From NCBI GenBank assembly GCA_016191285.1, contig JACPPA010000013.1, positions 62,001-126,000 on the forward strand: DNA of 64,000 bases, given 5' to 3'. A program made the position numbers and the translations under genes. The notes below the pieces were generated by a model. The model was not told where the DNA came from. It worked only from the letters and a program-made list of their open reading frames with translations, and did not search any database. The DNA comes from Gammaproteobacteria bacterium (GTDB lineage: Bacteria > Pseudomonadota > Gammaproteobacteria > Ga0077536). Of the stretch, positions 1 to 8,981 are shown in pieces (positions within the stretch are counted from its first letter, which is position 1; the number at the start of each line of letters is the position of its first letter).

Positions 1-1408
1 CGCTACCGGGATCAATCCAATGCAGATCATCGATCAAGGTCACGACCAATTTGCGCTCGACGGAATGCGCGCGATACACGCGATGGATGATCTCGAAGAG
101 TTGACGCTGGCGTATGTCGCCATCGAGTATCGGCGCGGGATGCTTGGGATCGCCCACGCCCATGAACTCAAACAGCACCGGCAATTGGGCCGACAGCGCC
201 GCATCGAGCAACACCAGGCTGCCCGCGATCTTCTGTCGCGCGAGCTCCGCGCTATCCGCAAGCGCAATGCCAAAATAGGCGCGGAAAAGTTCGAGAATGG
301 GCAGGAACGGAATATTACGACCATGCGCCGGGCAGCGACCTTCGACGACCATGAGGCCCTGCGCACGACAGTGCTGAACGAACTCGAAGCACAAGCGGCT
401 TTTTCCTTGACCCGGATCACCCACCACCCCAACCACCTGGCCGTGTCCATCGGCCGCGCGCGCCAGTGCTGCATTCAGGCTTTGCATCTCGTGATATCGT
501 CCCACGAAGCGCGACAAGCCGCGGGTAATAGACACGTCGAGACGAGTGCGCGCAGCGCCGAGGCTCAGCAACTCAAACAGCGCGACTGGCTGATCAGTGC
601 CGGTGAGCTTGATGTCACCCACACCACGCACCTGAAAATAACTCTCGACCAGGCGTTGCGTAGTGCCACTCATATAAACCCGGCCTGCCGCCGCCACCTG
701 TTCGATACGTTGCGCCACACCGACCGTACTGCCTTGCGCGGTGTAGTCCATGCGCAGATCGTCGCCAATCTTGCCCACCACTACTTCGCCCGAATTGAGG
801 CCGATCCGCGTGCCGAAATTGATCCCGCGCGAAACCCGTAGTTCATCCGCGTAACGCAGGAGATCGTCGCGCGCCTGCAAGGCGGCGAAGCACGCGCGCT
901 GCGCATGGTCTTCATGCGCGATGGGCGCGCCGAATAAAGCCATGATGCCGTCACCGGTGTATTGATTGACCGTGCCCTCATAGCGATGCACGGCAGCGGT
1001 CAGAATCGCGAAATAACGTTCAAGGATCTGATGCCACGCTTCCGGGTCGAGCCCCGTCGCAAGCTGCATCGAACCCTGAATGTCCGCAAACAGCACGGTC
1101 ACCTGCTTGCGCTCGCCTTCGAGCGCGGATCGCGACTGCAAGATTTTATCGGCGAGGTGTTTCGGCGTGTAGTCGCGCGGATCGCGGTTTGGAACACTAA
1201 CGAGAAGCGCCGGAGCCGGCGTCTCGCCAATCCATACAAGAGCAAGCCCGTCACGCCGTGCGACTTGTTGGATTTCGATGAGTTCGGCGATTAATTCATC
1301 GAGCTCTTCGCCGGCGCACTCGGTTTCACGCGCGAGCGCGCGAGTAGACAGCCGTTTTTGCTGCTCAAGGACCTCGCGCGCGCGTTGGAGTTTGGCGATG
1401 AAGCTCAT
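1..1408 (-). CDS. Adenylate/guanylate cyclase-AAA signalling protein (3'-truncated by window edge)
   Basis: Read from an ATG at 1408 leftwards and open to base 1, so at least 469 residues with the C-terminus outside the window. A helical N-terminal segment of about 80 residues is followed by a class III nucleotide cyclase domain (roughly residues 95-270) with both metal-binding aspartates (VTVLFADIQGS and GDGIMALFGAP) and the RIGLNSGEVVVG strand. Then comes a P-loop ATPase with a Walker A-like GDPGQGKSR and a DDLHWIDP Walker B segment at the edge. Family knowledge: such proteins fuse a cyclase to an AAA/TPR half and are presumed signal transducers. It is the first of three related genes in 14 kb. 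The substrate (ATP or GTP) cannot be assigned. Confidence 0.88.
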   Translation of the reverse strand, partial: MSFIAKLQRAREVLEQQKRLSTRALARETECAGEELDELIAELIEIQQVARRDGLALVWIGETPAPALLVSVPNRDPRDYTPKHLADKILQSRSALEGERKQVTVLFADIQGSMQLATGLDPEAWHQILERYFAILTAAVHRYEGTVNQYTGDGIMALFGAPIAHEDHAQRACFAALQARDDLLRYADELRVSRGINFGTRIGLNSGEVVVGKIGDDLRMDYTAQGSTVGVAQRIEQVAAAGRVYMSGTTQRLVESYFQVRGVGDIKLTGTDQPVALFELLSLGAARTRLDVSITRGLSRFVGRYHEMQSLNAALARAADGHGQVVGVVGDPGQGKSRLCFEFVQHCRAQGLMVVEGRCPAHGRNIPFLPILELFRAYFGIALADSAELARQKIAGSLVLLDAALSAQLPVLFEFMGVGDPKHPAPILDGDIRQRQLFEIIHRVYRAHSVERKLVVTLIDDLHWIDPGS

Positions 1409-1448
1409 GGGCGCATTATGGCGGCGTGGGTTGCATTTATAGGCCGGA

Positions 1449-1860
1449 TTAGCACAGCCCGAAGTGCGGTGCTGCGGCAACGAGGTGCCGGTCGCTACTA
1501 CATACTTCGTGCAGCCTGGCTTCCGCGGCACAAGCGAGATGCAATGCATCGGCGGCGCGCAAGAAAGCGCTCGCCGGAAGCGTGGACATGCGGTGCACCT
1601 GTGCCTCGATAAGTGAGGACGTCACGGGCAACTCACAGCCCGGCATTGATGTCGGCTTCGACCTGCGCCGCGAGCTGTCGAAATTCGCGCTGCGTTAGTC
1701 GCTTTTCTCGAAATTTCCGATGAAAAGTAGTCACCGCTTCACCGCGACCGGTCGCGCAACAGCAGATCCCGTCCGACTCTTTCGCATAAGCGCGAACCGG
1801 CGCGCTGTCGGGTTCATTCAAGTACAGCTTCACGAGATAGCACGAGTCGAATTAGATCAT
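1449..1860 (-). pseudogene. vapC: VapC-type PIN toxin, broken by a nonsense codon and a frameshift
   Basis: The start ATG at 1860 overlaps the antitoxin stop (ATGA), as in functional vapBC pairs, but codon 3 is TAA where PIN proteins usually have Tyr/Phe (MI*FDSCYLVKLYLNEP). The frame then stays open to about 1640, where a frameshift separates VEADINAG from the C-terminal half (SSLIEAQVHRMS, FLRAADALHLACA, SSDRHLVAAA). The acidic PIN residues are still recognisable: D in FDS, E in EAVTTF, D in AADALH. PIN toxins are RNA-cleaving nucleases; this one should be inactive unless translation restarts at GTG codon 9 and the frameshift is an error. A related tail lies at 10265-10425. Confidence 0.8.
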
Positions 1861-2108
1861 CGACCTTCGCGCATCTCCGAAATAATGGCCGCGCTATCGA
1901 GGCCCTCGATCGGCCGCGCCACGATTCGTGCGACGCCACGCAATAGCTTACGTTTAGCGAACGGGTTACTTGCGGGAGGTTCCGCCGGCGGCAACATTCG
2001 CGCAACGGGGCTGCCGCGCTCGGTCACGATGACCTCTCCTTCCGCCTTCACTCGCCGTAGCCAGTGGCCGGTCTTGTCGGGTAGTTCTTTGATAGAGATA
2101 GTTTTCAT
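1857..2108 (-). CDS. Phd/YefM-type antitoxin
   Basis: An 83-residue protein beginning MKTISIKELPDKTGHWLRR, with the typical Phd/YefM N-terminal DNA-binding layout (KELPDKTGHWL...EGEVIVTERGSPVARMLP) and a charged C-terminal tail likely to wrap the toxin. Its stop overlaps the start of the vapC remnant by four bases, so the two were translationally coupled. Known role of the family: neutralises the PIN toxin and represses its own operon. The antitoxin frame is intact while its toxin is broken, a common end state of a decaying module. Confident on family; the exact toxin partner is inferred from position. Confidence 0.88.
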   Translation of the reverse strand: MKTISIKELPDKTGHWLRRVKAEGEVIVTERGSPVARMLPPAEPPASNPFAKRKLLRGVARIVARPIEGLDSAAIISEMREGR

Positions 2109-2217
2109 AATGTCGCCAAGGTGTCACTAGAGACACTTCATGTAAAGCGCGGATTTAGACCAGATTCACCAAGGAAAGATAACCGACGGAATCGAGCAGT
2201 GCCACACACCTCAGGCG

Positions 2218-3252
2218 CTATTGCTCCGCGAATGCCGCGTCGTAGAACTCATCCGTGAAAACCTCGGAAAGCAGTGCTTCGGGTCCGGCGAGCCGCCATC
2301 GCCAACGCCCCAAGCTCGGATCGATTGGCCATTCGTTGCATCGCGCGTGCGCGCGCCTGTATGCCGTTCGAGTCGAATCGCGCAAACAGACTGGTAACGA
2401 ATCTCGTCATGCACTTCACGCGCCGCAGTCGTTCGTTGCGCTCGATTCCGCAGAGGCTGAACGTGGCAGTCGACCAGAGTTGATTTTCGATCAGGAGGTC
2501 GCGGACGAGACGCACGTCGCGGAGCGTTACCGCCAAACGCTGCCCACGATGGGATCGGCATGGCCTGCAGAATCGCCGACGAGATTTGCGCCTTCAACAA
2601 ACGGTTCACTTAGTTCGGCGTCTGCCCCGCGGGAAAATGAAGTACATGATTTCTCCCGTCGTGCGCACCCTCGATCAAAAGTCCCGAGATGAGATGATCC
2701 ACTTCGTTCTCGTGCAAGGTCAGACCGAGTTGTCGCCGCACAGTCGATGAACGACCGTCCGCGCCAATCACGATTCGGCATCGGCGTGCGTGACTCGTTC
2801 GTCCGTGGGCATAGGTTACCGAGGGCATAGCACCGGCCCGCACAGCGACATCGCTGACCCCTCGCGTAATTTTGACTCCGCACGCTTTGGCGTGTTGTAG
2901 CAGCGTATTTTGCATACTCACGTGCTGCATGCAGCGTGGACCAGCCGCCTTCGGATGAACATGACTCAGCGGCAGCGTGCCTGTTTCTGCCTGCGCGTGA
3001 GTCAGCAGTTCGTCGTAGTTGATGATGCGCGTAACGTGATGCTCGCGCGCGGCCATGAGCTGGTTGTAAATCCCGAGCTTTTTAGCCGCGGCGACATCCC
3101 ACGGGGCAATGTAACTCACCCCGCACCCGATCGACGAATTCAACTTTCCGCTCTAGCAGTTCGACACCGAATCCTGCCTGCGCCAGATTCGAGGCAAGTG
3201 TGCTGCCGCCTATCCCGCCCCCGACTACGACAACGTCCAAGTGGTCGTTCAT
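2218..3252 (-). pseudogene. FAD-dependent monooxygenase (aromatic hydroxylase type), multiply frameshifted
   Basis: The start at 3252 gives a clean Rossmann FAD motif (VVVGGGIGGSTLASNLAQAG). The frame shifts near 3115, continues as YIAPWDVAAAKKLGIY... with the GADGRSSTVRRQLG segment, stops at 2610, resumes as GANLVGDSAGHADPIVG (the second FAD-binding GD motif), shifts again into VTLRDVRLVRDLL, and shifts once more before the terminal SEVFTDEFYDAAFAEQ and stop at 2218. Order and content match group A flavin monooxygenases of about 345-400 residues (PHBH/UbiH-like). At least four frameshifts make it non-functional as sequenced. A REP-cored repeat lies 67 bases upstream of its start. Confidence 0.82.
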
Positions 3253-3319
3253 GGCTTACCTCGTTCGATTAAAGGCAGCATTTGAGGGATGTATTGTTGA
3301 GTGATTTTTGAGGTAAGGT

Positions 3320-3471
3320 CTAGTGTACTGTTCCGCCACAAATCTGCCTAAATCGCGCGCTATTGACTGCGCCTTGTGGGAGCTGCTTTAGCCGCGAATG
3401 GGCCTCAAAAGATTCGCTGCTAAAGCAGCTCCCACGGGCGTTATTAAAGTTCTTGCGACACATGACACTAG
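3320..3471. repeat. REP-cored, CTAGTG-ended miniature element, copy 1
   Basis: About 152 bp beginning CTAGTGTACTGTTCCGC and ending in the approximate inverse (GCGACACATGACACTAG). The core is a large palindrome, GTGGGAGCTGCTTTAGC at 3376 and GCTAAAGCAGCTCCCAC ending at 3435. Comparable full-length units occur at 56985-57159 and 61803-61972 and partial ones at 47684, 50961 and 58677. No coding capacity. The left end points at the start of the decayed monooxygenase 67 bases away. Confidence 0.8.
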
Positions 3472-3481
3472 TTCGGATCTG

Positions 3482-3652
3482 CTACTTGTCTAGGCTATCG
3501 AGACGAGCACCCTGTCCTGTCATGCCGAGTTCAGAGAACAAGCGATGTGCTTCGCCCATCTCATCGTCGAGCCTCCAGTCCGCTGCAAACGTTTTCGCAT
3601 ATTCGGCACGCAACTCGTGCAGGAAGGGTTGGTGGTAACGTGCTTCGGTGGC
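3482..3652 (-). pseudogene. C-terminal scrap of a cyclase/AAA-type regulator
   Basis: An open stretch of about 55 codons ending at 3482 reads ATEARYHQPFLHELRAE... then GEAHRLFSELGMTGQGARL. The EAHRLF.E.G..G...RL ending resembles the C-terminal tail of cyclase/AAA/TPR regulators of the kind found on both sides of it. No start codon, promoter or upstream domain is present, so it is read as the end of a lost gene. Assignment rests on memory of the tail motif only; an unrelated short ORF is possible. Bases 3653-3773 show no further gene. Confidence 0.4.
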
Positions 3653-3773
3653 GGGGGATTGGTGCGGGAGTTACGAGTATCCGTCGGCAAACAGTCGAAT
3701 AATCGAAACTCCGGCACCGCCAGGAACCATACACCAAAACGATAAACAACGCGTGCATGGCCGAAGCTGCGCT

Positions 3774-4208
3774 TCAATCATTCTTTTCTAGATATCGCTC
3801 AATCGACCGCGCGAACTCTGCAAAGTCCGGCAGTCGTTCACTCAACAGACGCTGCACAAGCGCCAGGTCTATTTCCAGATAGCCATGAACCAACACGTTT
3901 CGGAAACCCGCGATACCGCGGAAACGAGCAGCGAATTCCGGCGACAGCACACCTGCGGTTGCGAGTCGATCGATCGCGGTTGCATAGTCAACCGAATCGA
4001 ATCCAGCCGCCGCCGCCAAGTGAGTGGCGATATCAAGCGCATTTTGCGCAATCAGCTGCAGGCCACGCTCGACCGCCCACAAGCGATCACGATTCACCTG
4101 CAACTCGGCGATGGTTGCACTCCGATGATGTTCCAAATTTTGCACAGCCGCTTGCATGGCGAGCAGATGTCGACGCACCACTGCGGCATCAACGCGACCC
4201 GGGGTCAT
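3774..4208 (-). CDS. hepT: HepT-family toxin (HEPN RNase)
   Basis: 144 residues, all-helical, with the HEPN/HepT signature RNVLVHGY (Rx4HxY) near residues 100-110. Its start overlaps the stop of the upstream nucleotidyltransferase gene by four bases, the usual mntA-hepT arrangement. HepT proteins are ribonucleases that the MntA nucleotidyltransferase silences by AMPylating the motif tyrosine; the tyrosine is present here. The length matches full-size HepT proteins. No truncation seen. Confidence 0.88.
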   Translation of the reverse strand: MTPGRVDAAVVRRHLLAMQAAVQNLEHHRSATIAELQVNRDRLWAVERGLQLIAQNALDIATHLAAAAGFDSVDYATAIDRLATAGVLSPEFAARFRGIAGFRNVLVHGYLEIDLALVQRLLSERLPDFAEFARSIERYLEKND

Positions 4209-4660
4209 GTGGTGATCGTTCCGCGTCGACCTGCCCCGATCTTGGCGAGCTGCGGCAGGTAATCGCAGTAGCGTGAGAGTGCGTACCCTTCGCGCGTGGT
4301 GGTCTCGGCCAAATTGCGGCTCACCAAGCGTACCCCGTGCGCAAGCACGCGATGATAGAGCAGTGGCGGTGCGCGATTAAGAATAACAACGTCGATCGCG
4401 TTGGTTTCCAAAGCCGCCATGAGGGTTGCAGTCAATTCGGCTTGATAACCAAAGCCGTTATCGAGCGGATGATCCTGTGCGACGTACACTGCTACATCGA
4501 TATCACTATGCGCATGGGCGTGTCCTGCCACTTGTGATCCGAACAAATACGCTTCAAGGATTTCACCGTGGCCTTCGAGTGCCGCGGTTAGACGCGATTG
4601 TAGCGAGGCCAAAGAGTCTTGGGGCATGGCGGTGGTTGAGGAATTCGAAGAGTTGCGCAC
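4205..4660 (-). CDS. mntA: MntA-type minimal nucleotidyltransferase antitoxin
   Basis: Up to 151 residues with the catalytic nucleotidyltransferase signature GSQVAGHAHAHSDIDVAVYV, exactly GSx10DxD, followed by a third acidic position in the AIDVVILN strand. It precedes and overlaps hepT by four bases. In characterised pairs this enzyme transfers AMP to HepT to block its RNase activity. The longest frame starts at a GTG at 4660; an ATG at 4627 (MPQDSLASLQSRL) is an equally plausible start because neither has a strong ribosome-binding site. One of three toxin-antitoxin modules in the first 5.5 kb. Confidence 0.88.
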   Translation of the reverse strand: MRNSSNSSTTAMPQDSLASLQSRLTAALEGHGEILEAYLFGSQVAGHAHAHSDIDVAVYVAQDHPLDNGFGYQAELTATLMAALETNAIDVVILNRAPPLLYHRVLAHGVRLVSRNLAETTTREGYALSRYCDYLPQLAKIGAGRRGTITT

Positions 4661-4746
4661 GCAATGGTAAACCCTGGAACGTCAGGGCGCGAACGGCTGT
4701 TTAAAGTCCTGGTGCAGGTCGGGTTAGCCCGTCGGGGCGTGGGAAT

Positions 4747-4783
4747 GGTGCCGGCGTGGTTAATTTTTATCCACGCCGGCACC
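4747..4783. terminator. Perfect 13-bp stem-loop behind the mazF-like gene
   Basis: GGTGCCGGCGTGG at 4747-4759 pairs exactly with CCACGCCGGCACC at 4771-4783 across an AT-rich loop. It begins just past the stop (4784) that the toxin gene would use in its unshifted frame. No U-tract follows, so termination is inferred from strength and position. The left flank (GGTCGGGTTAGCCCGTC) belongs to a dispersed repeat also seen at 5504 and 13900. Confidence 0.5.
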
Positions 4784-4806
4784 TCAATCCAGGTCGAAGG
4801 CGATTT

Positions 4807-5130
4807 TCACACCCAATTCGACTGCTGCCATCGCGGCAGCGGCAGCGCGCCGATTTTTGTGATGAGCTTGGACCGGTCCAGGGTGGTGACTTGATGACAT
4901 AGGGCGACGCTGTCCGCCGCGAGTCCCGAGGACGCCGCCGGGACTCGGACTGCAGTGGGACCTCGTGTCGCTTGCCCTCCGGACGTAGAGAACGGAATTA
5001 CGATGACGGAGCGCCACGGCTCCACGCGATTGAATCCGTCGTTTGATAGCAAGACAACCGGGCGCCGGCCAGTTTGTTCCGAGCCTGAGCGAGGTGCGAG
5101 CATCGCCCAAAAGACCTCGCCGCGGCGCAC
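4807..5130 (-). CDS. mazF: MazF/PemK-type endoribonuclease toxin with a shifted C-terminus
   Basis: Starts at a GTG at 5130 whose first base is the last base of the antitoxin stop (TAGTG). MazF hallmarks are present: RRGEVFWAMLAP, GRRPVVLLSNDGFN, VIVIPFSTS and the DRSKLITKIGAL strand. The frame ends at 4807 as PRWQQSNWV, while the neighbouring frame carries the expected ending AAMAAVELGVKIAFDLD with a stop at 4784-4786. A one-base change near 4835-4845 has therefore replaced the last helix. Family role: sequence-specific mRNA cleavage. Whether the altered tail abolishes activity is unknown, but the catalytic core (RxP region and the Thr/Ser after the third strand) lies upstream of the shift. 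Confidence 0.8.
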   Translation of the reverse strand: MRRGEVFWAMLAPRSGSEQTGRRPVVLLSNDGFNRVEPWRSVIVIPFSTSGGQATRGPTAVRVPAASSGLAADSVALCHQVTTLDRSKLITKIGALPLPRWQQSNWV

Positions 5131-5423
5131 TATCGACGAGTTCCGTTTTTGCGCGCGGCAGGTTTCGAGCGCGCTGCGACTGCTTCTATTCCTGCGCGCT
5201 CGAAATCTGGATCGAGATCGTCGCGGCTGCCCGCGACAGCGGCCGCATACTCGGCGATTCCCTCCTCGACAGCGAATTTTCTTTGCCGTTCGAGCCATTC
5301 AGAGATTGCGGTGCGCGCGACTGACGTCGTGGGTTCCCCCAACCTCTCGGCCGCGCGGCGTAAGTCGCGATACGTATCGACCGGCAATAGTAAGTGAAAA
5401 TTTTTCGTCGTGATGGCAGTCAT
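5130..5423 (-). CDS. Antitoxin partner of the MazF-like toxin
   Basis: About 97 residues from an ATG at 5423 (MTAITTKNFHLLLP...), with an in-frame upstream start at 5468 less likely because it adds an unrelated hydrophobic leader. The N-terminal half (FHLLLPVDTYRDLRRAAERLG, TSVARTAISEWLE) looks like a ribbon-helix-helix DNA-binding fold; the C-terminus is acidic then basic (GSRDDLDPDFERAG, RSKPAARKNGTRR). It overlaps the toxin start by one base, so coupling is expected. Family assignment rests on fold-like pattern and context. Confidence 0.75.
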   Translation of the reverse strand: MTAITTKNFHLLLPVDTYRDLRRAAERLGEPTTSVARTAISEWLERQRKFAVEEGIAEYAAAVAGSRDDLDPDFERAGIEAVAARSKPAARKNGTRR

Positions 5424-5503
5424 ATTCAGAAATTCTTTGGCAGATATTAATGGCAGAATCGATGCCACGAATAACTGGCAGTCAATATGAACATCAGATC
5501 ATG

Positions 5504-5605
5504 GTGCAGGTCGGGTCAGCCCGTCAGGGCGTAATCCGGCAGAAGATGCCTCGTCAATTGGGGACGCCGAGTGTTGGGTTACGCGGCGTAAGCCGCTAAC
5601 CCAAC
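5504..5605. repeat. Dispersed GGTCGGGT/AACCCAACC palindromic repeats
   Basis: Contains GGTGCAGGTCGGGTCAGCCC (a sister of copies at 4711 and 13900) and a hairpin TTGGGTTACGCGGCGTAAGC whose second half is GCCGCTAACCCAACC, ending beside the stop of the next gene. Such units are common in proteobacterial intergenic DNA and often sit at 3' ends. No gene in 5424-5605. Confidence 0.6.
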
Positions 5606-8600
5606 CTACGCAAGACGTAATAACAGCGCACGCGCCTCCTGGAGATCCGGGGTGTCGAAACCTTCCGTAAACCAGCTGTAGACTGTGGCTAAGCGCTCGC
5701 GCGCTTCGGCGATGCGCCCCTGCCGTTCCCAGACCAGTGCCAAACTCATCACTGCGCGCAGTTCGAACGATTTTGCTTGCTGCTGGCGCGCGATTTCAAT
5801 GGCGCGTTCAAAGGAGGCGATCGCGACCGACAACGATCCGCCTTCGGCCAATGTTAACTCGCCTTGCAACCGATATAGTTCGGCGAGCACGACGGTTTCG
5901 CCGCCGGCGGTAAAGCTGAGCGCTTCATCGAGTATTACCCGCGCCTCGGGCATTTGCCCTTGGTGAATATATATATCCGCAAGCAATTGCAAATGCACAC
6001 TCCGTGCGAGCTGAGCACCCGTTGCTTTATGTGCGTCACTTCCGCGTCGTAACTGCGACGCATCTTCGGTGGCTGCTCCGTGATAGACCTCGGCCGCCGC
6101 GATCCAATATTGCGATTGGTTCTCGAGCGACACCCGGAGACAATGATTCGCCAGCACTCGTGCCTGCTCAATATCTCGGCAACTCAACTGTACCCAAGAC
6201 GACACTAGCAGAGTGTGCGCGAGGCTAACCGGATGGTGGACTTGTTCGCCAGCGCGACTGCAGCTCGGCAATGATTGACTGCAGTGTCCGGATAACCAAG
6301 AGCCCAACACGCCACTCCCGCATGTACGAGCGCGAAGGTGCAAGGATCCAAGCCACCGTACTCGAAGGTCAGCGCATGATGCCGCTCGGGGACGTAGAGC
6401 GTGGCAACCGCCTCTAATTGCTCTCGCGATTTGACAAACTCACCCATCCAACCGCATGTCGCGCCATCGGCGAGCTTACTGATAATTAGGCGCTCGGTGT
6501 CCGGGACGCTGTCCGCTAAGGAAGCTCTGCAAAAGGCAGAGCTTCCCGCGGCACAGGGAGGTGCCGCCATTTTCGATGGTTGCAAACCATTGAAAATGAA
6601 GGGAAGCAAAAATCATACTTTTTGCTTCCCGTACTCTGAATAAGTCCAGGATGCATATCCTCCAGTCGCCATCAGCGCTGGCGCAAGGCCGACTAAAAGT
6701 GAGATCTCGCGTTGAAAATTCGTAGGATCGCCAGGTAACGTTCGATTGAGCACAACTCCTTTGTTTAAGTGTGCGACCGCTTCCACATTAGCCGATCGTT
6801 CTAACGCGCGTTGCCCCGCCCGTTGCCAGTACGGAATCGCCGTCTCAATCTGGCCTGCTTCGGTGAGGTGATGTGCGATCAGTTCCGGTTGAGCTGCGAG
6901 GGTTTCAGCGAAGCGTGCCTGCAGTACCGCCGCGACTTGCCGATGCAATTGTTGACGCCGGCGCTTGAGCAGCGATTGATACGCGGTGTCCTGGACCAAG
7001 GCATGCTTGAAGAGATAACTGGCGGCAAATCCGCGGCCGCGCTGAAAAATGAGTTCGGCGTCGACGAGTTGCCGTAAGCCAGCGTCGAGCGCCGCATCAG
7101 CTTGCGTCGAGACCGCGCGAATTAGTTCAGCGCTGAATTCGCGGCCGATCACGGCGCCCAGCTGCGCGACCTCGCGCGCCTCGGGATGCCGATCAAGGCG
7201 CGCCTGCAATGAATCCTGCAAAGTATCGGGGATGGCGAGCGGCGGCAGCGGACCAGCGAGATCGTATCGGTCCGGTGTTTCGCGCAGCAGGTCGGATTCC
7301 AAGATCATCTTGGTCAGTTCCTCGACGAACAGCGGGACCCCATCGGTCTTCAACAATATCTGCTGGATTACTTCTGCCGGCAGCGGCTTGTGGTTAGCGA
7401 TCGTCGCGACCATCGCGGCGATCTGGCTAGGACTCAAACGGGACAGCGTGAGTGCTGAAATATGCGCGCGTCCGCTCCACGGCGCGCGAAACTCTGGGCG
7501 ATAGGTCGCGAGCACCATAACCTGCGCGGTCGCGGCTTGTTCGATCACCATGCTCATGAACTCAAGCGTCGTTGCATCCGCCCAATGCAGGTCTTCCCAC
7601 ACCAAACACACCGGGCGCCGAGCCGCCGCGTTCAAGATCGAATCAAGCAACACACTCAAGGTGCGCTGTCGTTGTTGGGCTGGACTCAGCATCATCGCTG
7701 GGTGGCCGGCCGGGCTCGGTAGTGAGAGCAAGGCGGCCAACAGCGGCAGCGCGTCAGCCAGCGGCAGCTGAAACTCGGTGATCAGGTCCGCAAGCTTCTC
7801 GATCTTTGCCGCCGATGATTCTCCACGCTCGAACTGCAAAGCGCGTTCAAGGAAAGCAATCACGGGATAGAGTGCAGTGTGTTGGAAATGCGCGGAGCAA
7901 CGGTATTCGGCATGCAGTGCATCGCCATGCGCTTTCGCTGCTTGTACGAGGCGCGATTTACCGATCCCAGGCTCACCGCTGATCAATACTACCTGGCCAT
8001 AACCTTCAGTCACGCGCGCCATCCGTTCGAGTATTAATCCGGTCTCATGCTCGCGACCGACCACCGGCGTTAAGCCGCGCAGCACCGCTGCTTCGAAGGC
8101 GCTGCGCTGCGCTGTAGCGGTGAGTACTCGAAACAGTTCGTGGGGAGCGGCGACCCCGGCTAGGGCTTGTGGTCCCAACCGCTCAAGCTCAAACAACCCA
8201 CGTATCAACCGTGCGGTGGTGGCGCCGATCACCAGCGTACTCGGCGCGGCCCGATGTTGAATGCGCGATGCAAGATTAGGTGTTTCGCCCAGCGCCAACG
8301 TTTCCTGATGCGCGCCGCTGCCGACATCGGTCACCATCACCGGTCCGGTATGAATCCCAATGCGCACTTCAACCGCTGTGCCGTGACCGTGGCGGCCGTG
8401 CATGGCCTGCAGTATTTCAAGGCCGGCATGCACGGCGCGTGCGGCATCATCCTCGTGAGCGCTCGGATAGCCGAAATAGACCAGGACGCCGTCGCCGAGA
8501 TATTGCGCGATGTGACCATCGTACCGCGCGACGACTGTCGCACATGTCGCGTGATACGTCTGCATGATCCCGTGTAACGCTTCGGGTTCGAGTTCGGTGG

Positions 8601-8937
8601 CGAGTGCAGTCGAGCCGACTAGATCACAGAACATCACCGAGAGCTGTCGATACTCGCCGTTCGCGCCCCGAGTTTCTGGGTTTGCTATTGGCGGCGGACC
8701 GACCTCGTGTTGCGTTGGCGGCACTGCTGCTTCGGTCGTCATGGAATCGACTGAGCGCCATATAAAGCCGCGCCCATCGGTGTCCGCAATCTCGGGATGT
8801 GCGAATAACAGTTCTTCTTTTAGCGCTTCAAATGCATCGTCAGCGAGCTCGAATTCGAGCTTGAGTGCGCGGTAGGTCATACGCTGACGTTCGCGGATCA
8901 GTGCCGCCGCTTGTATGACAACCTCAGAGAATTTCAT
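5606..8937 (-). pseudogene. Cyclase-AAA-TPR signalling protein interrupted by a hairpin element and a frameshift
   Basis: From the ATG at 8937 the frame encodes a helical N-terminus, a class III cyclase domain (residues about 95-270: SVMFCDLVGSTALA, GDGVLVYFGYP, RIGIHTGPVMV), a P-loop ATPase (LISGEPGIGKSRL, CLVWEDLHWAD) and the start of a TPR region. It stops at 6613 right after APALMATGGYAS, inside a 129-bp hairpin element (6517-6645). Past the element the TPR half resumes (DTERLIISKLADGATCGWMG, YGGLDPCTFALVHAGVACWA), shifts frame near 6230, and runs to the normal ending DTPDLQEARALLLRLA at 5606. Compared with relatives about 50 residues are missing at the insertion, so a deletion accompanied it. 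The 774-residue cyclase/ATPase part could still be made. Confidence 0.85.
6517..6645. repeat. Four-hairpin structured element, copy A (inside the cyclase gene)
   Basis: Four consecutive stem-loops: GGAAGCTCTGC/GCAGAGCTTCC (6520-6546, 11 bp perfect), GCGGCAC/GTGCCGC (6548-6567), a 13-bp stem at 6569-6597 around a GCA loop, and GGGAAGCAAAAA/TTTTTGCTTCCC (6601-6630, 12 bp perfect). It continues ACTCTGAATAAGTCC. A sister copy at 18414-18536 differs mostly by paired, structure-keeping changes. It encodes no protein and disrupts the TPR region of the surrounding gene. Confidence 0.85.
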
Positions 8938-8981
8938 CGCAGGCTTCTTTCGCGCAGTGCAGGCCTAAATGCAACAGTGCG

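Noticed and set aside
20-841. 273-residue open frame on the plus strand at the window start
   Set aside because: It is antisense to the cyclase gene, whose minus-strand frame has clear cyclase and P-loop motifs.
4955-5413. Plus-strand open frames across the mazF/antitoxin pair
   Set aside because: Basic, low-quality translations opposite two genes with recognisable domains.
6401-6643. Small plus-strand frame covering the hairpin element
   Set aside because: Its codons are simply the hairpin arms; no ribosome-binding site and no similarity between the two element copies at protein level.
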